Counted from the stretch's first letter, positions 1 to 11,594 are shown. The stretch: 64,000 bases of DNA from Marinihelvus fidelis (GCF_008725655.1 NZ_VYXP01000005.1:208209-272208); one strand, 5' to 3'. Made by a program: numbers and translations. The notes: generated from the letters alone by a model not told the origin.

Positions 1-11
1 CCATACTAAGG

Positions 12-37
12 AAAAACCTTTCCTTGGGAAGGTTTTG
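12..37 (-). terminator. Rho-independent terminator
   Basis: An 8-bp stem (13-20 with 29-36) encloses a short loop. On the minus strand the right arm runs into a U tract. It lies beyond the heptamer array and would end the minus-strand transcript of the two small membrane-protein genes. Confidence 0.6.
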
Positions 38-60
38 GGCAATGAATACGGTTTCGTTGG

Positions 61-137
61 TGACGGGTGACGGGTGACGGGTGACGGGTGACGGGTGACG
101 GGTGACGGGTGACGGGTGACGGGTGACGGGTGACGGG
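61..137 (+). repeat. Heptamer array (TGACGGG) x 11
   Basis: Eleven perfect copies of the 7-bp unit TGACGGG run without a break. The array abuts the stop codon (138-140) of the minus-strand small membrane-protein gene and sits between that stop and its terminator. Read on + it has a TGA in all three frames every 21 nt; read on - it is open. An identical 11-copy array lies at 19500-19576. Confidence 0.95.
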
Positions 138-557
138 TCAGGTTGGTTTGGAACCGGGTGAAGGTGCAAGGCCGGGGGTAGCGTAGGTCACCTTGGGTGG
201 TTGGGGCGGGTTTTGGGCCAGCTTCTGGCGCTCGTTGGCCAAGAGTTGATTGATGCGGTGCAGTTCGATGGCCCAGCCGGCGGTCAGGCAGTACGGCATT
301 GCGTAGCCACCCAGGTTGGCCAGTGGCGGCGTGAAACCGCCGATCACCATGCCGCCGGCTGTGAAGCCGGCCAGGAATATGCAGGCGGGAACGAAAAACC
401 AAAGCGCCCGTCGCCGACTCCGCGCGATCTGCTCGTAATACTCAAATTCCATGTGCGGATGGAACTGCGGCCGCGAACGCCACTGGCCCACCAACAACAG
501 CAGGAGCAGCACGGTGATGCCAATACTGAAATACTCGATGTATCCCATGGCCATCAT
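138..557 (-). CDS. Small membrane protein, paralogue of its upstream neighbour
   Basis: The product is 139 aa of unknown function. An N-terminal hydrophobic helix follows the start (YIEYFSIGITVLLLLL), then a basic stretch (SRRRALWFFVP), then a second hydrophobic region rich in Gly and Ala, and a Pro-rich hydrophilic tail. The start at 557 overlaps the stop of the upstream gene as ATGA, which implies translational coupling; ATG at 554 or 548 is also possible. The N terminus (MGYIEYF) and the layout match the upstream gene (MGFSEYF), so the two are probably a tandem duplication. The stop codon touches the heptamer array. No family is recognised. Confidence 0.7.
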   Translation of the reverse strand: MMAMGYIEYFSIGITVLLLLLLVGQWRSRPQFHPHMEFEYYEQIARSRRRALWFFVPACIFLAGFTAGGMVIGGFTPPLANLGGYAMPYCLTAGWAIELHRINQLLANERQKLAQNPPQPPKVTYATPGLAPSPGSKPT

Positions 558-898
558 GTCAGCGGCCTCGTAGTGGCCCTCACCCGCAAGCCTTCCAGGC
601 GGTTCAGGGTGATCCGCATATACCCATACTGAACCAGGAGGAAGACCCACATGCCAATGATGAACAGGTCAGGTAACGCCTGACCTCCGACAAATAGCCC
701 CGCCATGAAGAAACCACCGCAAAGCAGAAGCAATCGAAAGCGCTTTAGCTGCCGCCTTTGGGAGGCGACCTGATCCTCCATCAGCACGGGATCCACCCAG
801 CGATTCTCCCCACCGGGTTTGCGCCACGCATGCAACAGGGCAATCACCCCGAAAACATTCAGCGCGATCACGAAATACTCAGAAAACCCCATCTCCAT
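554..898 (-). CDS. Small membrane protein
   Basis: The product is 114 aa: an N-terminal transmembrane helix (residues about 5-22), a charged linker, a basic patch (SQRRQLKRFR), and two further hydrophobic segments separated by a Gly-rich turn. It shares its start motif and architecture with the gene that follows it in the same operon. It is divergent from the DNR-type regulator, with about 70 bp between the two starts. Function is unknown. The position beside denitrification genes suggests, but does not show, a role in respiration. Confidence 0.7.
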   Translation of the reverse strand: MEMGFSEYFVIALNVFGVIALLHAWRKPGGENRWVDPVLMEDQVASQRRQLKRFRLLLLCGGFFMAGLFVGGQALPDLFIIGMWVFLLVQYGYMRITLNRLEGLRVRATTRPLT

Positions 899-966
899 CC
901 CAAAACCCTACCACACCGGCCTCTTGCGATTGCCGCCGTACACGTTGCCAGCTATGCTCGGCACCG

Positions 967-1650
967 ATGCGCCGTCAACCTCTCGATAAGCTGCCTGACC
1001 ATCCGCTGTTATCGGCACTCTCTGCCGAGCAGCTCGATCGCCTGTTAAAGGGTTCGGAGCGTGTCGAAATTGACGCCAACGAGACCCTGTTTAACATGGG
1101 TGAGACGGCAAGCCGGTTCTACATGGTCGAATCCGGGCAGGTCAAGATTTTCCGCGTGTCGCCCAATGGCCAGGAGAAGGTTCTCGAGCTGATGCAGTCG
1201 GGACGAACGTTCGCGGAAGCCGCCATGTTCATGGAGAACCCGAGGTACCCGGCCAACTGCGCCGCGCTGACGCATTCGCAGGTTGTGGCGCTCAATGCCG
1301 GGATCTTCATGGACATCCTTTCGGAATCGCCGGACACCGCCATCCGGCTTTTGGCGGGCATGAGCATGAAATTGAGGGCGCGAATTGCCGATATCGAATC
1401 GCTGGCGTTCCAGAACGCGACGCTGCGCGTGGTCGGTTTTCTGCTGGGCCTGGTGCCCGCCAGCCAGGATATCAGTGAAATCGCGCTCCCTTTCAGCAAA
1501 AAAATGATTGCCGCCCGGCTTTCGTTGCAGCCGGAAACCCTGTCCCGCGTTTTCGCCAAGCTCACGTCGCAGGGCCTGCTGGTCGTGGACGGCGACACGC
1601 TCTACCTGCCTCGCCTGGACGATCTTCGCGCGCTCACCTGGACCAGCTGA
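967..1650 (+). CDS. dnr: Crp/Fnr-family regulator, DNR type
   Basis: The product is 227 aa. An N-terminal cyclic-nucleotide-binding-like beta-roll (about residues 15-125) is followed by a long dimerisation helix and a C-terminal winged helix with recognition segment KKMIAARLSLQPETLSRVF. That helix and the preceding FQNATLRVV are characteristic of DNR regulators of denitrification. It lacks the N-terminal Cys cluster of Fnr, so it should not be an Fe-S oxygen sensor; DNR proteins respond to NO, probably through haem. Its likely targets are the three TTGA-N6-TCAA boxes in this window, before nirS, hemN/TonB receptor and the NO reductase. The gene symbol is inferred from family and context. Confidence 0.85.
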   Translation: MRRQPLDKLPDHPLLSALSAEQLDRLLKGSERVEIDANETLFNMGETASRFYMVESGQVKIFRVSPNGQEKVLELMQSGRTFAEAAMFMENPRYPANCAALTHSQVVALNAGIFMDILSESPDTAIRLLAGMSMKLRARIADIESLAFQNATLRVVGFLLGLVPASQDISEIALPFSKKMIAARLSLQPETLSRVFAKLTSQGLLVVDGDTLYLPRLDDLRALTWTS

Positions 1651-1659
1651 CCGGTCGCG

Positions 1660-2895
1660 TCAGAAACCGGCGCGGAGCTGAACCCACCACTTCGTGGTAT
1701 CGGCGTATGCCGGGTGGTCGCCGTCAAAACGCGCGGCCTTGATCAGCAGGTCGACATCATCCGCGAGCGACCTGGACAAGGACGTGTCGAGTTCGAGCCC
1801 CAGGTCTTTACCCCCCGACTGGGCCTGGAATACGTGGCCGATCACGTTGAGTGTCCACGGGCCGACCGGCCATTTGACACCACCATACAGGTCGGTCAGC
1901 CCGGCATCGGGCGTGGTCAGGAACATGTCCGCCCAACCATTGAACGCGTGCAACGTCGCGAGCGGCGTACGGAACGCGGCGCCTGCACGTTCCTGGTCAC
2001 CGCCCAGTGATTCGTAACCGACGTTGATGGTCGGCACGGCCAGGGACAGTGCCAGGTCGACCCGGAAATAATCCGCGCTGAACGCGACCGGCGCGTTCGC
2101 CGCATCGGCCTGGTGGGCGTATTCCACGCGATAGTCGAAATGGACATCATTCGCCCACGCGATCTTGTCGCTCTGCCAACTGGCGCCATAGGTCGAGGTC
2201 GAAAACGCGGCGACATCGTCGTTGTCGATGTCGTAGACATACCCGACCAGCTTGCCGAAGCCCTTGAACGTGTAGTCCAGGTTGGCAATCCAGGTGTTCA
2301 TGTCATTTTCACCGGCGGGAACATCGTCACCGAAAATACGATGCACTGCGCCGAGCCAGCCGGCACGAACGCCGAAATTGCCATTGCCCGGGAACGCCAG
2401 GGTCGCCGCGTCGTAGGTCTGCTCGTTCTGGCGCCAGCCCACGTTGCCGATGAATCGCGCGTTGTCGTAGATGATGCGCTGACGGCCGGCGCGGAGCGTT
2501 TTGCCCTGCGCCGACACCCACTGGACATAGGCCTGGTTGAGGTCGCCCCCCGGCGGGTCGGCGATAACGGGGTAGCCTGCGCGGTCGGGGGTGTTGCCAC
2601 CACCGGCGTTGTAGTCCTCGACGCCAAGGTCGAACACGTAGTCGTATTCAACCCTGAAAGACAGGCCATGAAGAGCGCCGCTGGCGAAACCGGCGCGAAG
2701 CCGCAATGGCAGGGCATACGCGTCGTTATCGAAGCCGTCCTGGGATACGTGCTCCGCACGCCAGCGAAGTTCACCATAGAGACCGTCAACGCCCGTCAAT
2801 TCGGCGATTCGATCAGAGGACAGGGCAGGCCCGGCCATGCTGGCCAGCCAAAGGCCGGCCAGCAGGATTGACGTGCTTCGCAACCCGGTAATCAT
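1660..2895 (-). CDS. Alginate-export-type outer-membrane porin
   Basis: The product is 411 aa: a signal peptide (cleavage after about residue 26, GPALSS), then an all-beta sequence of alternating aromatic and polar residues, ending in Phe as outer-membrane barrels do. The segment RAGRQRIIYDNARFIGNVGWRQ is typical of the alginate-export (AlgE-like) porin family. It starts 3 bp after the nirS stop, so it is the second gene of a nirS operon and should share its DNR box. A role in passage of nitrite or other small anions is an inference from context; the real substrate is unknown. Confidence 0.75.
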   Translation of the reverse strand: MITGLRSTSILLAGLWLASMAGPALSSDRIAELTGVDGLYGELRWRAEHVSQDGFDNDAYALPLRLRAGFASGALHGLSFRVEYDYVFDLGVEDYNAGGGNTPDRAGYPVIADPPGGDLNQAYVQWVSAQGKTLRAGRQRIIYDNARFIGNVGWRQNEQTYDAATLAFPGNGNFGVRAGWLGAVHRIFGDDVPAGENDMNTWIANLDYTFKGFGKLVGYVYDIDNDDVAAFSTSTYGASWQSDKIAWANDVHFDYRVEYAHQADAANAPVAFSADYFRVDLALSLAVPTINVGYESLGGDQERAGAAFRTPLATLHAFNGWADMFLTTPDAGLTDLYGGVKWPVGPWTLNVIGHVFQAQSGGKDLGLELDTSLSRSLADDVDLLIKAARFDGDHPAYADTTKWWVQLRAGF

Positions 2896-2898
2896 GGC

Positions 2899-5040
<2,142 letters not shown>

Positions 5041-5113
5041 TCATTTTGATGCCGAACACCCGGCACGCGCCGGATGCGCTTTCCAAAACTAACCACACTC
5101 CCGGCACGCTGCC

Positions 5114-5127
5114 TTGACGGGCGTCAA
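5114..5127. promoter_or_regulatory. DNR/FNR box upstream of nirS
   Basis: TTGACGGGCGTCAA is a perfect TTGA-N6-TCAA palindrome between the nirS start (5028) and the TonB-receptor stop. It should activate the nirS-porin operon under low oxygen and NO. Confidence 0.85.
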
Positions 5128-5137
5128 GTTCGCGCGG

Positions 5138-7333
5138 TTACCCTTCAACGCGAAGGGTCAGGCCCACGTTTCGGCCCGGCTGGGCCAGTAACGGAATCAT
5201 CGGGTCGCCCGCTTCCAGGTTCTGGACGTCACCCCAACGCCACCAGGTTTCGTCAAGCAGGTTGAACAGGCCGAGCCGCAACGACACCAGCGGTGTCACC
5301 CTCCAGCCGGCCAGCAGGTCGATGACCGTGGCCGAAGGTGGCAGGAACCGGGGGCCGGCCGACTCGTCCACGCGGCTCACCGTATCGGTCCAGGTGACCA
5401 TCAGCTCCGCGTCGACCCGGCCGCCACCGGGTTGCCATTTCAACCCCGAAACCAGCTGTGGCGGCGAAACGGCATTCAATGGCTGGGCGTCCGTCCTGTT
5501 GTCACCCCGCGTCCACGATGCCGCGGTCCGCCATGTCCAGTCTTCAAGCGACGGATGCCATGCGCCCAGGCCCTGATCCCAGCGGAGGTCGACGCCATAA
5601 ATGCGGGCCTTGCCGATGTTCCGCGACTGGAATTCGATGTAACCCGACGCCGGGTCAAACCCCTTGAAGGCTCGCGACTCGATCAGGTCATCGAAATGGC
5701 TGTCGAACAGGGTCAAGGCGAAACGACGGTTTTCGTCGTGCTGCCGAAGGCCGAGCTCGTAGCTGATCGAGGTCTCGGACACCAGGTCCGGGTTTGGAAT
5801 AGCCCGGTAACGAAACAGTGGCAGGTCGAAGCCGATGTTCGCGTCTTCCACGGGCGGCGCGCGAAAACCGGTCGAGACCTGGCCGTAGAGGCTCCATCCC
5901 CCCTCGAACCCGCGGCGGATACCCAGGCGGGGGGTGACGGCGGTCTCGTCCAGTTCCACGGGCTGCTGGTCGGGGAACGACTGCTCGTACAGCTCGTCGG
6001 GGTGGGGCTCAAGGTCGTAGCGCTCCAGGCGGAGTGCCGGCATCAGAGACCAGTGACCACCGGGCAGCGTAATGACGTCCTCCAGGAAAACGCCCAGCTC
6101 ACGGGTCGTCGAATTCGGAAAATCGCGGACAGGCAGTGATTCGCCCAGAATCGTCTTCGAAATCGCGCCCGTCTCCAGGTCCTGCTGGAGCCCGTCGCGA
6201 AGCTCTTCAACCCGGGTGGACAGAAATTCCACGCCCAGCCCGAACCGGTGCGTGCTGGCGCCGACCTGCAGCGTCCTGAAACCCGTCAGCTCCGCGCCCC
6301 ACATGTCCGTCTGCAACTCGAAATCGCGCTCCAGTTGCAGTGGCGGTTCCGCGTTTCCCCGCTCTTCGTCCGTGTGCTGGCGGGTCAGGTCGCTGACCAT
6401 GAAAACGCGGGCCACGGCGGAATCGAAGCCGCCCCCGCTGAAGTCGAAGTCGAGCAGCGCACGCGTGCTTCGATCTTCGTCGTCGCCGGTGAGCCGCGTG
6501 ACCTGGGACAGGCGCCCGTATCCCAGCCGGGATTTCACCTCGGTCTCCACGTCGCGCTCGAACTGCTCGACACCAAGGCGCAGCTGGTTCCCGTTTGAGC
6601 TATGCCAAGTGTAGCGAGCGCTGAAGTCCTCGCCGCTCCAGGATTGCGGGTCGAGCAAGTCCCGGCTCACCGCCGCGCTTTCCGTTTCGTGACCCCGTCT
6701 GGCCGTGGCCGAGACAAGCACGCCATGCGCACCATCCACCCAGGCCAACGAACCACTGCCCACCCGGCCCCGGTCGGCCGATTGCCAGCCCGCCCGGGCG
6801 CCGGCCCAGAACGATTTTCCGGATGATGACACCCTGTCCTGAGGATCCCAGGTCGTCATGGAAAGCACGCCGCCAAGCGCGTCGGACCCGTACAGCACCG
6901 ACGCCGGCCCGTACAGGAGTTCGGCCCGCATTATCCGGTCCGTGTCCACGAGCGCCCGGCCCGCGCTTGAGTAGCTGCCGATGGCAAACCCGTTGCGTAT
7001 CGGTACGCCGTCCAGCTCGATGGCGATCCGGTTGCCCCCTATGCCACGGATGTTGATGCTGTCTGTCCCAAAGCGGGTGTCGCCCGAAACCGTCCCCGCG
7101 CCGGGCTCGTAGCGAAACATCTGCGCCAGGTTTTCCACCAGGGCTTCTTCGATATCGTCGTGATCCATCACGCTGATCTGCCCGGCGATCTCGGACAGGT
7201 GCAATGGATAGCGGTGGCCGATGACGACAATCGGGTCAAATTCCAGCACATCCTCGCCAGTTTCCCCGGGTACGCCGATCATCGGAAGCGACGCGATTGA
7301 CAGCGTAATCAGTAGCCTGGCTGTTGGGTTCAC
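5138..7333 (-). CDS. TonB-dependent haem/haemoglobin-type outer-membrane receptor
   Basis: Using a GTG start at 7333 the product is 731 aa. A longer frame open from 7429 would run through the DNR box, so it is disfavoured; AGGGCG lies 6 nt before the GTG. A signal peptide is followed by a plug domain (IRGIGGNRIAIELDGVPI, then ELLYGPASVLYGSDALGGVL) and a 22-strand-like barrel. The FRAP box (GFRAPPVEDANIGF) and NPDL box (IPNPDLVSETS) are hallmarks of haem receptors. Haem uptake would suit the haem-rich denitrification enzymes. It is divergent from hemN, with a DNR box midway between them. The substrate is inferred from family motifs. Confidence 0.85.
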   Translation of the reverse strand: MNPTARLLITLSIASLPMIGVPGETGEDVLEFDPIVVIGHRYPLHLSEIAGQISVMDHDDIEEALVENLAQMFRYEPGAGTVSGDTRFGTDSINIRGIGGNRIAIELDGVPIRNGFAIGSYSSAGRALVDTDRIMRAELLYGPASVLYGSDALGGVLSMTTWDPQDRVSSSGKSFWAGARAGWQSADRGRVGSGSLAWVDGAHGVLVSATARRGHETESAAVSRDLLDPQSWSGEDFSARYTWHSSNGNQLRLGVEQFERDVETEVKSRLGYGRLSQVTRLTGDDEDRSTRALLDFDFSGGGFDSAVARVFMVSDLTRQHTDEERGNAEPPLQLERDFELQTDMWGAELTGFRTLQVGASTHRFGLGVEFLSTRVEELRDGLQQDLETGAISKTILGESLPVRDFPNSTTRELGVFLEDVITLPGGHWSLMPALRLERYDLEPHPDELYEQSFPDQQPVELDETAVTPRLGIRRGFEGGWSLYGQVSTGFRAPPVEDANIGFDLPLFRYRAIPNPDLVSETSISYELGLRQHDENRRFALTLFDSHFDDLIESRAFKGFDPASGYIEFQSRNIGKARIYGVDLRWDQGLGAWHPSLEDWTWRTAASWTRGDNRTDAQPLNAVSPPQLVSGLKWQPGGGRVDAELMVTWTDTVSRVDESAGPRFLPPSATVIDLLAGWRVTPLVSLRLGLFNLLDETWWRWGDVQNLEAGDPMIPLLAQPGRNVGLTLRVEG

Positions 7334-7394
7334 GGCAAACGCCCTGGTTGACCATCGGTGACGACGATTCAACCCGCGTTGACTCGCACCTGCC

Positions 7395-7408
7395 TTGACC
7401 CATGTCAA
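7395..7408. promoter_or_regulatory. DNR/FNR box between the TonB receptor and hemN
   Basis: TTGACCCATGTCAA is a perfect TTGA-N6-TCAA site. Its centre is about 68 bp from the proposed start of each divergent gene, so it could control both. Confidence 0.85.
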
Positions 7409-7469
7409 TTTCGCCGGGGTGGCTGGCATAGGACAATGCGTGCGTCACTCCACCAACAGGATCTTGAAC

Positions 7470-8843
7470 GTGGTTGAATGGAACGAAGCGATCATCCAGC
7501 AATATGGTGGCCCCGGCCCGCGGTACACCTCCTACCCCACGGCGCCGAACTTTCACGACGCGATCAGCGAAGACGAAATCGCCAGGTCAATCGAGGCCGG
7601 AAACACCGAGCGTCGTCCTCTGTCGCTGTATGTGCATGTGCCATTCTGCGACACCGTGTGCTACTACTGCGCCTGCAACCGGATCATTACCGCGAACAAG
7701 GCGCGCGGCGCGGCCTACCTGGACGACCTGGAACGGGAAATCTAGATGCGTTCCGGCGCATTCGACGCCGAGCGGCCGGTCAACCAGATCCATTTTGGCG
7801 GGGGCACCCCCACTTTCCTTGATGACGGGCAGCTCGCGAGGCTGATGGACACCCTGTCCAGCCATTTCAGTTTTCGCGATGACGACGGGGGGGACTACGC
7901 CATCGAAATTGACCCGCGAACGGTCGACCGCAAGCGGCTGGTGACACTAAGGTCGCTGGGCTTTAACCGGATCAGCCTGGGCGTCCAGGATCTCAATCCG
8001 CTGGTGCAGAAAGCCGTGAACCGGGTTCAGCCCTATGAAATGATTCGCGACACCATCGCCTGGGCCCGGGAAATCGGCTTTCATTCCATCAATGTTGACC
8101 TGATCTGCGGCTTGCCGCTGCAGACCGAAACCTCGTTGCTGCACAGCCTGGATCGTTTGCTGCCTCTGAAGCCGGACCGTATTTCGATGTACAACTACGC
8201 GCACCTGCCGGCGCGGTTCAAGGTGCAGCGGCAGATTGATGAATCGGCCCTGCCACCCGCGGCGGAAAAAATAAGAATGGTTTCGCGCGGCGGCAGCTTG
8301 CTACAGGACCATGGATATCGCTTTATCGGCATGGACCATTTCGCCCTCGAGGATGATGAAATGGCGCGGGCCCAGCGTGACGGCAAACTGCACCGGAATT
8401 TCCAGGGCTACACCCTGCACGGAGACACTGACCTCGTCGGCCTGGGCGTCAGCGCAATCAGCGACATCGGCGACCTTTACCTGCAGAACGAAAAGGGCCT
8501 GGACCAGTGGAAAGCGCGCCTGCACGATGACCAGCTGCCCATCTGGAAGGGCTACCGGCTGGAGCGCGACGACATGATCCGGCGCGATTTGATCATGCGC
8601 CTGCTGTGCGACCTGGAACTGGATATCGGTGCCTTCGAATCGCGGTGGAAGCTGGATTTCGATGACTATTTCGCCGATGCCCTGCCCGCCTGGCGCAACT
8701 TCGACCGGGAAGGCCTGGCCGATCGGGAAGGACGACGCCTGAAGATCACGGACCAGGGCCGACTGGTGAGCCGGGCGCTGGTCCAGGTCTTTGACGCCCA
8801 TATCCAGGCCACCGAACCCGCGAAGTACAGCCGCGTACTCTGA
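7470..8843 (+). pseudogene. hemN: Oxygen-independent coproporphyrinogen III oxidase interrupted by an amber codon
   Basis: HemN is a radical-SAM enzyme that oxidises coproporphyrinogen III to protoporphyrinogen IX without oxygen. The conserved N terminus (YGGPGPRYTSYPTAPNF) and the Fe-S motif PFCDTVCYYCAC are present, but the frame stops at TAG 7743-7745. The same frame then continues with an ATG at 7746 through FGGGTPTFL, FNRISLGVQDLNP and the HemN C-terminal domain to 8843. The downstream piece lacks the CxxxCxxC cluster and the upstream piece lacks the rest of the barrel, so neither should work alone. Start: GTG 7470 with AGGA upstream (TTG 7464 possible). Either this is a real nonsense mutation, a suppressed or read-through codon, or a sequencing error. 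Confidence 0.85.
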
Positions 8844-8852
8844 TCTCGCCGG

Positions 8853-9248
8853 TTATGAAATGAACCAGCCCGCCGGGTTGTGGGCACGGGCCACGCTGAT
8901 GATGAAACCATAGACAACCAGCGCCACGGCAAACGCCACGGCGCGGGTCTTGCGGCTCTGGCCGCGTTTCAACGCGATGCTCCCCAGCACGATGTAGACC
9001 ACCAGCAGCAGGACCTTCACCGTCAGCCAGCCCTGCACGAAAGGGTATTGCCGGAGGATCGTCATGAGCATCAGCGCCGCTGTCAGCAGCGCCGTATCAA
9101 TGGTGTAACTCAGGTAGCGTACCGGCGCTGTCATGGCCAGGCGTGGCTTGCCACCCAGCACCAGTATGCCGCGCAGGAAGAAAAGTGATCCGCTGGCGAG
9201 CACCGCGATGATGTGAACCCAGCGGATCTGGAGGTAAAACTCGGCCAT
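8853..9248 (-). CDS. SirB2-family membrane protein
   Basis: The product is 131 aa with four predicted transmembrane helices and a basic loop (LKRGQSRKTRA), matching the length and pattern of the SirB2 family. Members are named after a Salmonella gene but their biochemical function is not established. It starts 10 bp after the NO reductase stop codon on the same strand and is very likely co-transcribed with it, which places it in the respiratory DNR regulon here. It converges on hemN. Confidence 0.75.
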   Translation of the reverse strand: MAEFYLQIRWVHIIAVLASGSLFFLRGILVLGGKPRLAMTAPVRYLSYTIDTALLTAALMLMTILRQYPFVQGWLTVKVLLLVVYIVLGSIALKRGQSRKTRAVAFAVALVVYGFIISVARAHNPAGWFIS

Positions 9249-9257
9249 GATTTCGAA

Positions 9258-11522
9258 TTACCCATGGCGCCGGCTACCGCCGGCTTCACGTCGCCGTGAG
9301 AACCACAACCCGGCCACGAACACCGACAGCATCAGTGCGCCGACGGAGAAGATGGTATCGCCCGGCACCCGCATCCACACCAGCAACTCGATCAGCGGCT
9401 GGCCCATGAAGTCCGCGGAGCGCGCGTACCAGTAGCCCTCCTCGAGAGCCGCCTGCAGCTGCAGCACCCCCATCGGCAGCAGGGTCAGGAGCGCCATCAG
9501 CGCGAGGCCGACATTGAGGCTCCAGAAGGAACCGCGCAGCCAGCTCTCGCTCCACGTCGCCTGGGGCCTCAGTCCGCGCAGGCTGAACAGCATCAGGCCG
9601 ATGCCGAGCATGCCGTAGACGCCAAACAGCGCCGTGTGGCCATGCAGCGGCGTCAGGTTCAGGCCTTGCATGTAGTACAGCGCGATGGGTGTGTTGATCA
9701 GGAACCCGAACAGGCCCGCACCGACCAGGTTCCAGAAGCTGACCGCCACGAAAAACATGATCGGCCAGCGGTAGCGCGGCATCCACGGGGTCGCACGCTG
9801 CTTGCTCCAGGTGTCATAGGCCTCCAGGCCGATCAGTGCCAGCGGCACCACTTCCAGGGCCGAGAAGCTGGCGCCCAGGGCGAGCACCGCCGTCGTCGTA
9901 CCGGCGAAATACAGGTGGTGGAATACACCCAGTACGCCTCCGGCCATGAACACCATCGTGGCGAACAGCACGTTGATGGTGGCGAACCTGGCCCGCACCA
10001 GGCCCAGCTTGACGAACAGGAAGCTGATCACCGCCGTGGCGAAGACCTCGAAGAAGCCTTCCACCCACAGGTGGACCACCCACCAGCGCCAGTATTCGAC
10101 CATGGCGATATGCGAATTCTCGCGCCACAGCAAACCGGCGCCGTAGAACAGGCCAATCGCGATGGTGGACAGGAACAGCAGGGCGACGATGGAAGAGGTC
10201 TCGTCGCGACGTTTCAACGCCGGCCACAGTCCGCGACCCACCAGCGTCAGCCAGAGCATCAGCCCGATAAACAGGAAGGCCTGCCAGAAACGTCCGATAT
10301 CGGTGTATTCCCAGCCCTGGTGACCGAACATGAAGTTGTACTCAAGCCCCATCTTGTTCATCACAGCCAGCCATTGTCCGGCGAACGCGCCAACGACGAT
10401 GATCAGCAGGCAGACGAAAAGGATGTTGACACCCAGGCGCTGGAACCTGGGCTCATGCCCGGACACGGCCGGCGCGATGAACAGGCCCGTGCCGAGCCAC
10501 GCCGTGGCGATCCAGAGCACCGCGAGCTGCGTATGCCAGCTTCGGGTGAGCGAATACGGCAGGATATCGGCCAGGGCAAAACCGTACGCCTCCTGACCTT
10601 CAACCTGATAGTGCGCAGTGATGGCGCCGAGCACGATCTGGACCAAAAACAGCGCCACCACTACCCAGAAATACTTGGCGGTGGCCTTCATCGACGGCGT
10701 AACGACAAGTTGCTCCAGCGGATCGGTGGCCGGCGGCTCGAGCTTTGGCGCCTTGCCGTGGTAGACCGCGTAATGCCAGCCCAGCAGCCCGATACCGCCG
10801 AGCATGAACACGATGCTGAACATGGTCCACATGAAGCTGGCGGAAGTCGGTGCGTTTCCGACCAGGGGCTCATACGGCCAGTTTTGGGTATAGCTGATAT
10901 CGCTTTCCGGGCGCTCGGCCGTCGTGGCCCAGGCGGTCCACCAGAAGAACGCCGTGACGGCCTTGCGCCGCTCCGGATCTTCGATGGTGCCTTCCCGCAT
11001 CGCGTAGGATTCGCGCAGGTCGGCCGTTTCCGCGTCATCGCCAAACAGGCTGACATAGTGTTCGGCGACCCGCTCCATCGCGTGCGCGCGCTTATCGCTG
11101 ACCGTTATGGTTTTCGTTTCCGCGTCCCAGGTGTTGTCGCGGTAATCAGTCCGGATCTCCAGTTGCAGCGCGGCTTTCTGCGCGTCGTCGAGATCCTCGT
11201 AATCACCCAGGCCCGCATACCGGGCTTCGATCTGCAGTCGTTCGACCAGCTCACGGTGCAACCAGTCCGCGGACCAGTCGGGCGCGACCAGCGCGCCGTG
11301 TCCCCAGATTGTTCCCAGCTGCATGCCGCCGATCGACTGCCAGACCCGGCGGCCGAACTCGATGTCCTCGCGGGTCAGTACCGTCTCGCCACTCGGGGTG
11401 ACCACGCGCTCAGGAATTGGCGGCGCCTGGCGGTGGATCTCACCACCCATCCACAGCAACACGCCAAAAGATGCGATCAGAAGGGCGCTGAGCCCCAGCC
11501 AGAGTCGTCGGGTCGTCGACAT
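9258..11522 (-). CDS. norZ: Quinol-dependent nitric oxide reductase (qNOR)
   Basis: The product is 754 aa from ATG 11522, preceded by AAGGAGA; a longer frame to 11618 would cross the DNR box and is not used. The protein fuses a NorC-like N-terminal region (without a c-haem CxxCH) to a 12-helix NorB-like core. Haem and FeB ligands are visible: SWHTQL, HLWVEGFFEV (FeB His and catalytic Glu), FHHLYF (two FeB His) and HGHTALFG. Retention of HLWVEGFFE argues against an NO dismutase. It takes electrons from quinol to reduce two NO to N2O in the inner membrane, removing the product of NirS. The SirB2-like gene follows. The symbol is that of the single-subunit type. Confidence 0.92.
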   Translation of the reverse strand: MSTTRRLWLGLSALLIASFGVLLWMGGEIHRQAPPIPERVVTPSGETVLTREDIEFGRRVWQSIGGMQLGTIWGHGALVAPDWSADWLHRELVERLQIEARYAGLGDYEDLDDAQKAALQLEIRTDYRDNTWDAETKTITVSDKRAHAMERVAEHYVSLFGDDAETADLRESYAMREGTIEDPERRKAVTAFFWWTAWATTAERPESDISYTQNWPYEPLVGNAPTSASFMWTMFSIVFMLGGIGLLGWHYAVYHGKAPKLEPPATDPLEQLVVTPSMKATAKYFWVVVALFLVQIVLGAITAHYQVEGQEAYGFALADILPYSLTRSWHTQLAVLWIATAWLGTGLFIAPAVSGHEPRFQRLGVNILFVCLLIIVVGAFAGQWLAVMNKMGLEYNFMFGHQGWEYTDIGRFWQAFLFIGLMLWLTLVGRGLWPALKRRDETSSIVALLFLSTIAIGLFYGAGLLWRENSHIAMVEYWRWWVVHLWVEGFFEVFATAVISFLFVKLGLVRARFATINVLFATMVFMAGGVLGVFHHLYFAGTTTAVLALGASFSALEVVPLALIGLEAYDTWSKQRATPWMPRYRWPIMFFVAVSFWNLVGAGLFGFLINTPIALYYMQGLNLTPLHGHTALFGVYGMLGIGLMLFSLRGLRPQATWSESWLRGSFWSLNVGLALMALLTLLPMGVLQLQAALEEGYWYARSADFMGQPLIELLVWMRVPGDTIFSVGALMLSVFVAGLWFSRRREAGGSRRHG

Positions 11523-11594
11523 GGCTTTCTCCTTGAATGTCCGGTTTTGTGAGTGATTGTGCGAGGAATGTAGACAAAAACAGGCGTCTTCGAC

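Noticed and set aside
7746-8843. The downstream half of hemN as an intact gene starting at ATG 7746
   Set aside because: It lacks the radical-SAM cysteine cluster and the conserved N terminus, which lie in the same frame just upstream of the amber codon.
9258-11522. NO dismutase instead of NO reductase
   Set aside because: The FeB histidines and both glutamates of the HLWVEGFFEV motif are present, as in qNOR.
9636-11552. A long plus-strand frame opposite the NO reductase
   Set aside because: Composition is that of an antisense shadow of a GC-rich gene (many Gln, His and Arg), with no motif; the minus strand encodes a clear qNOR.
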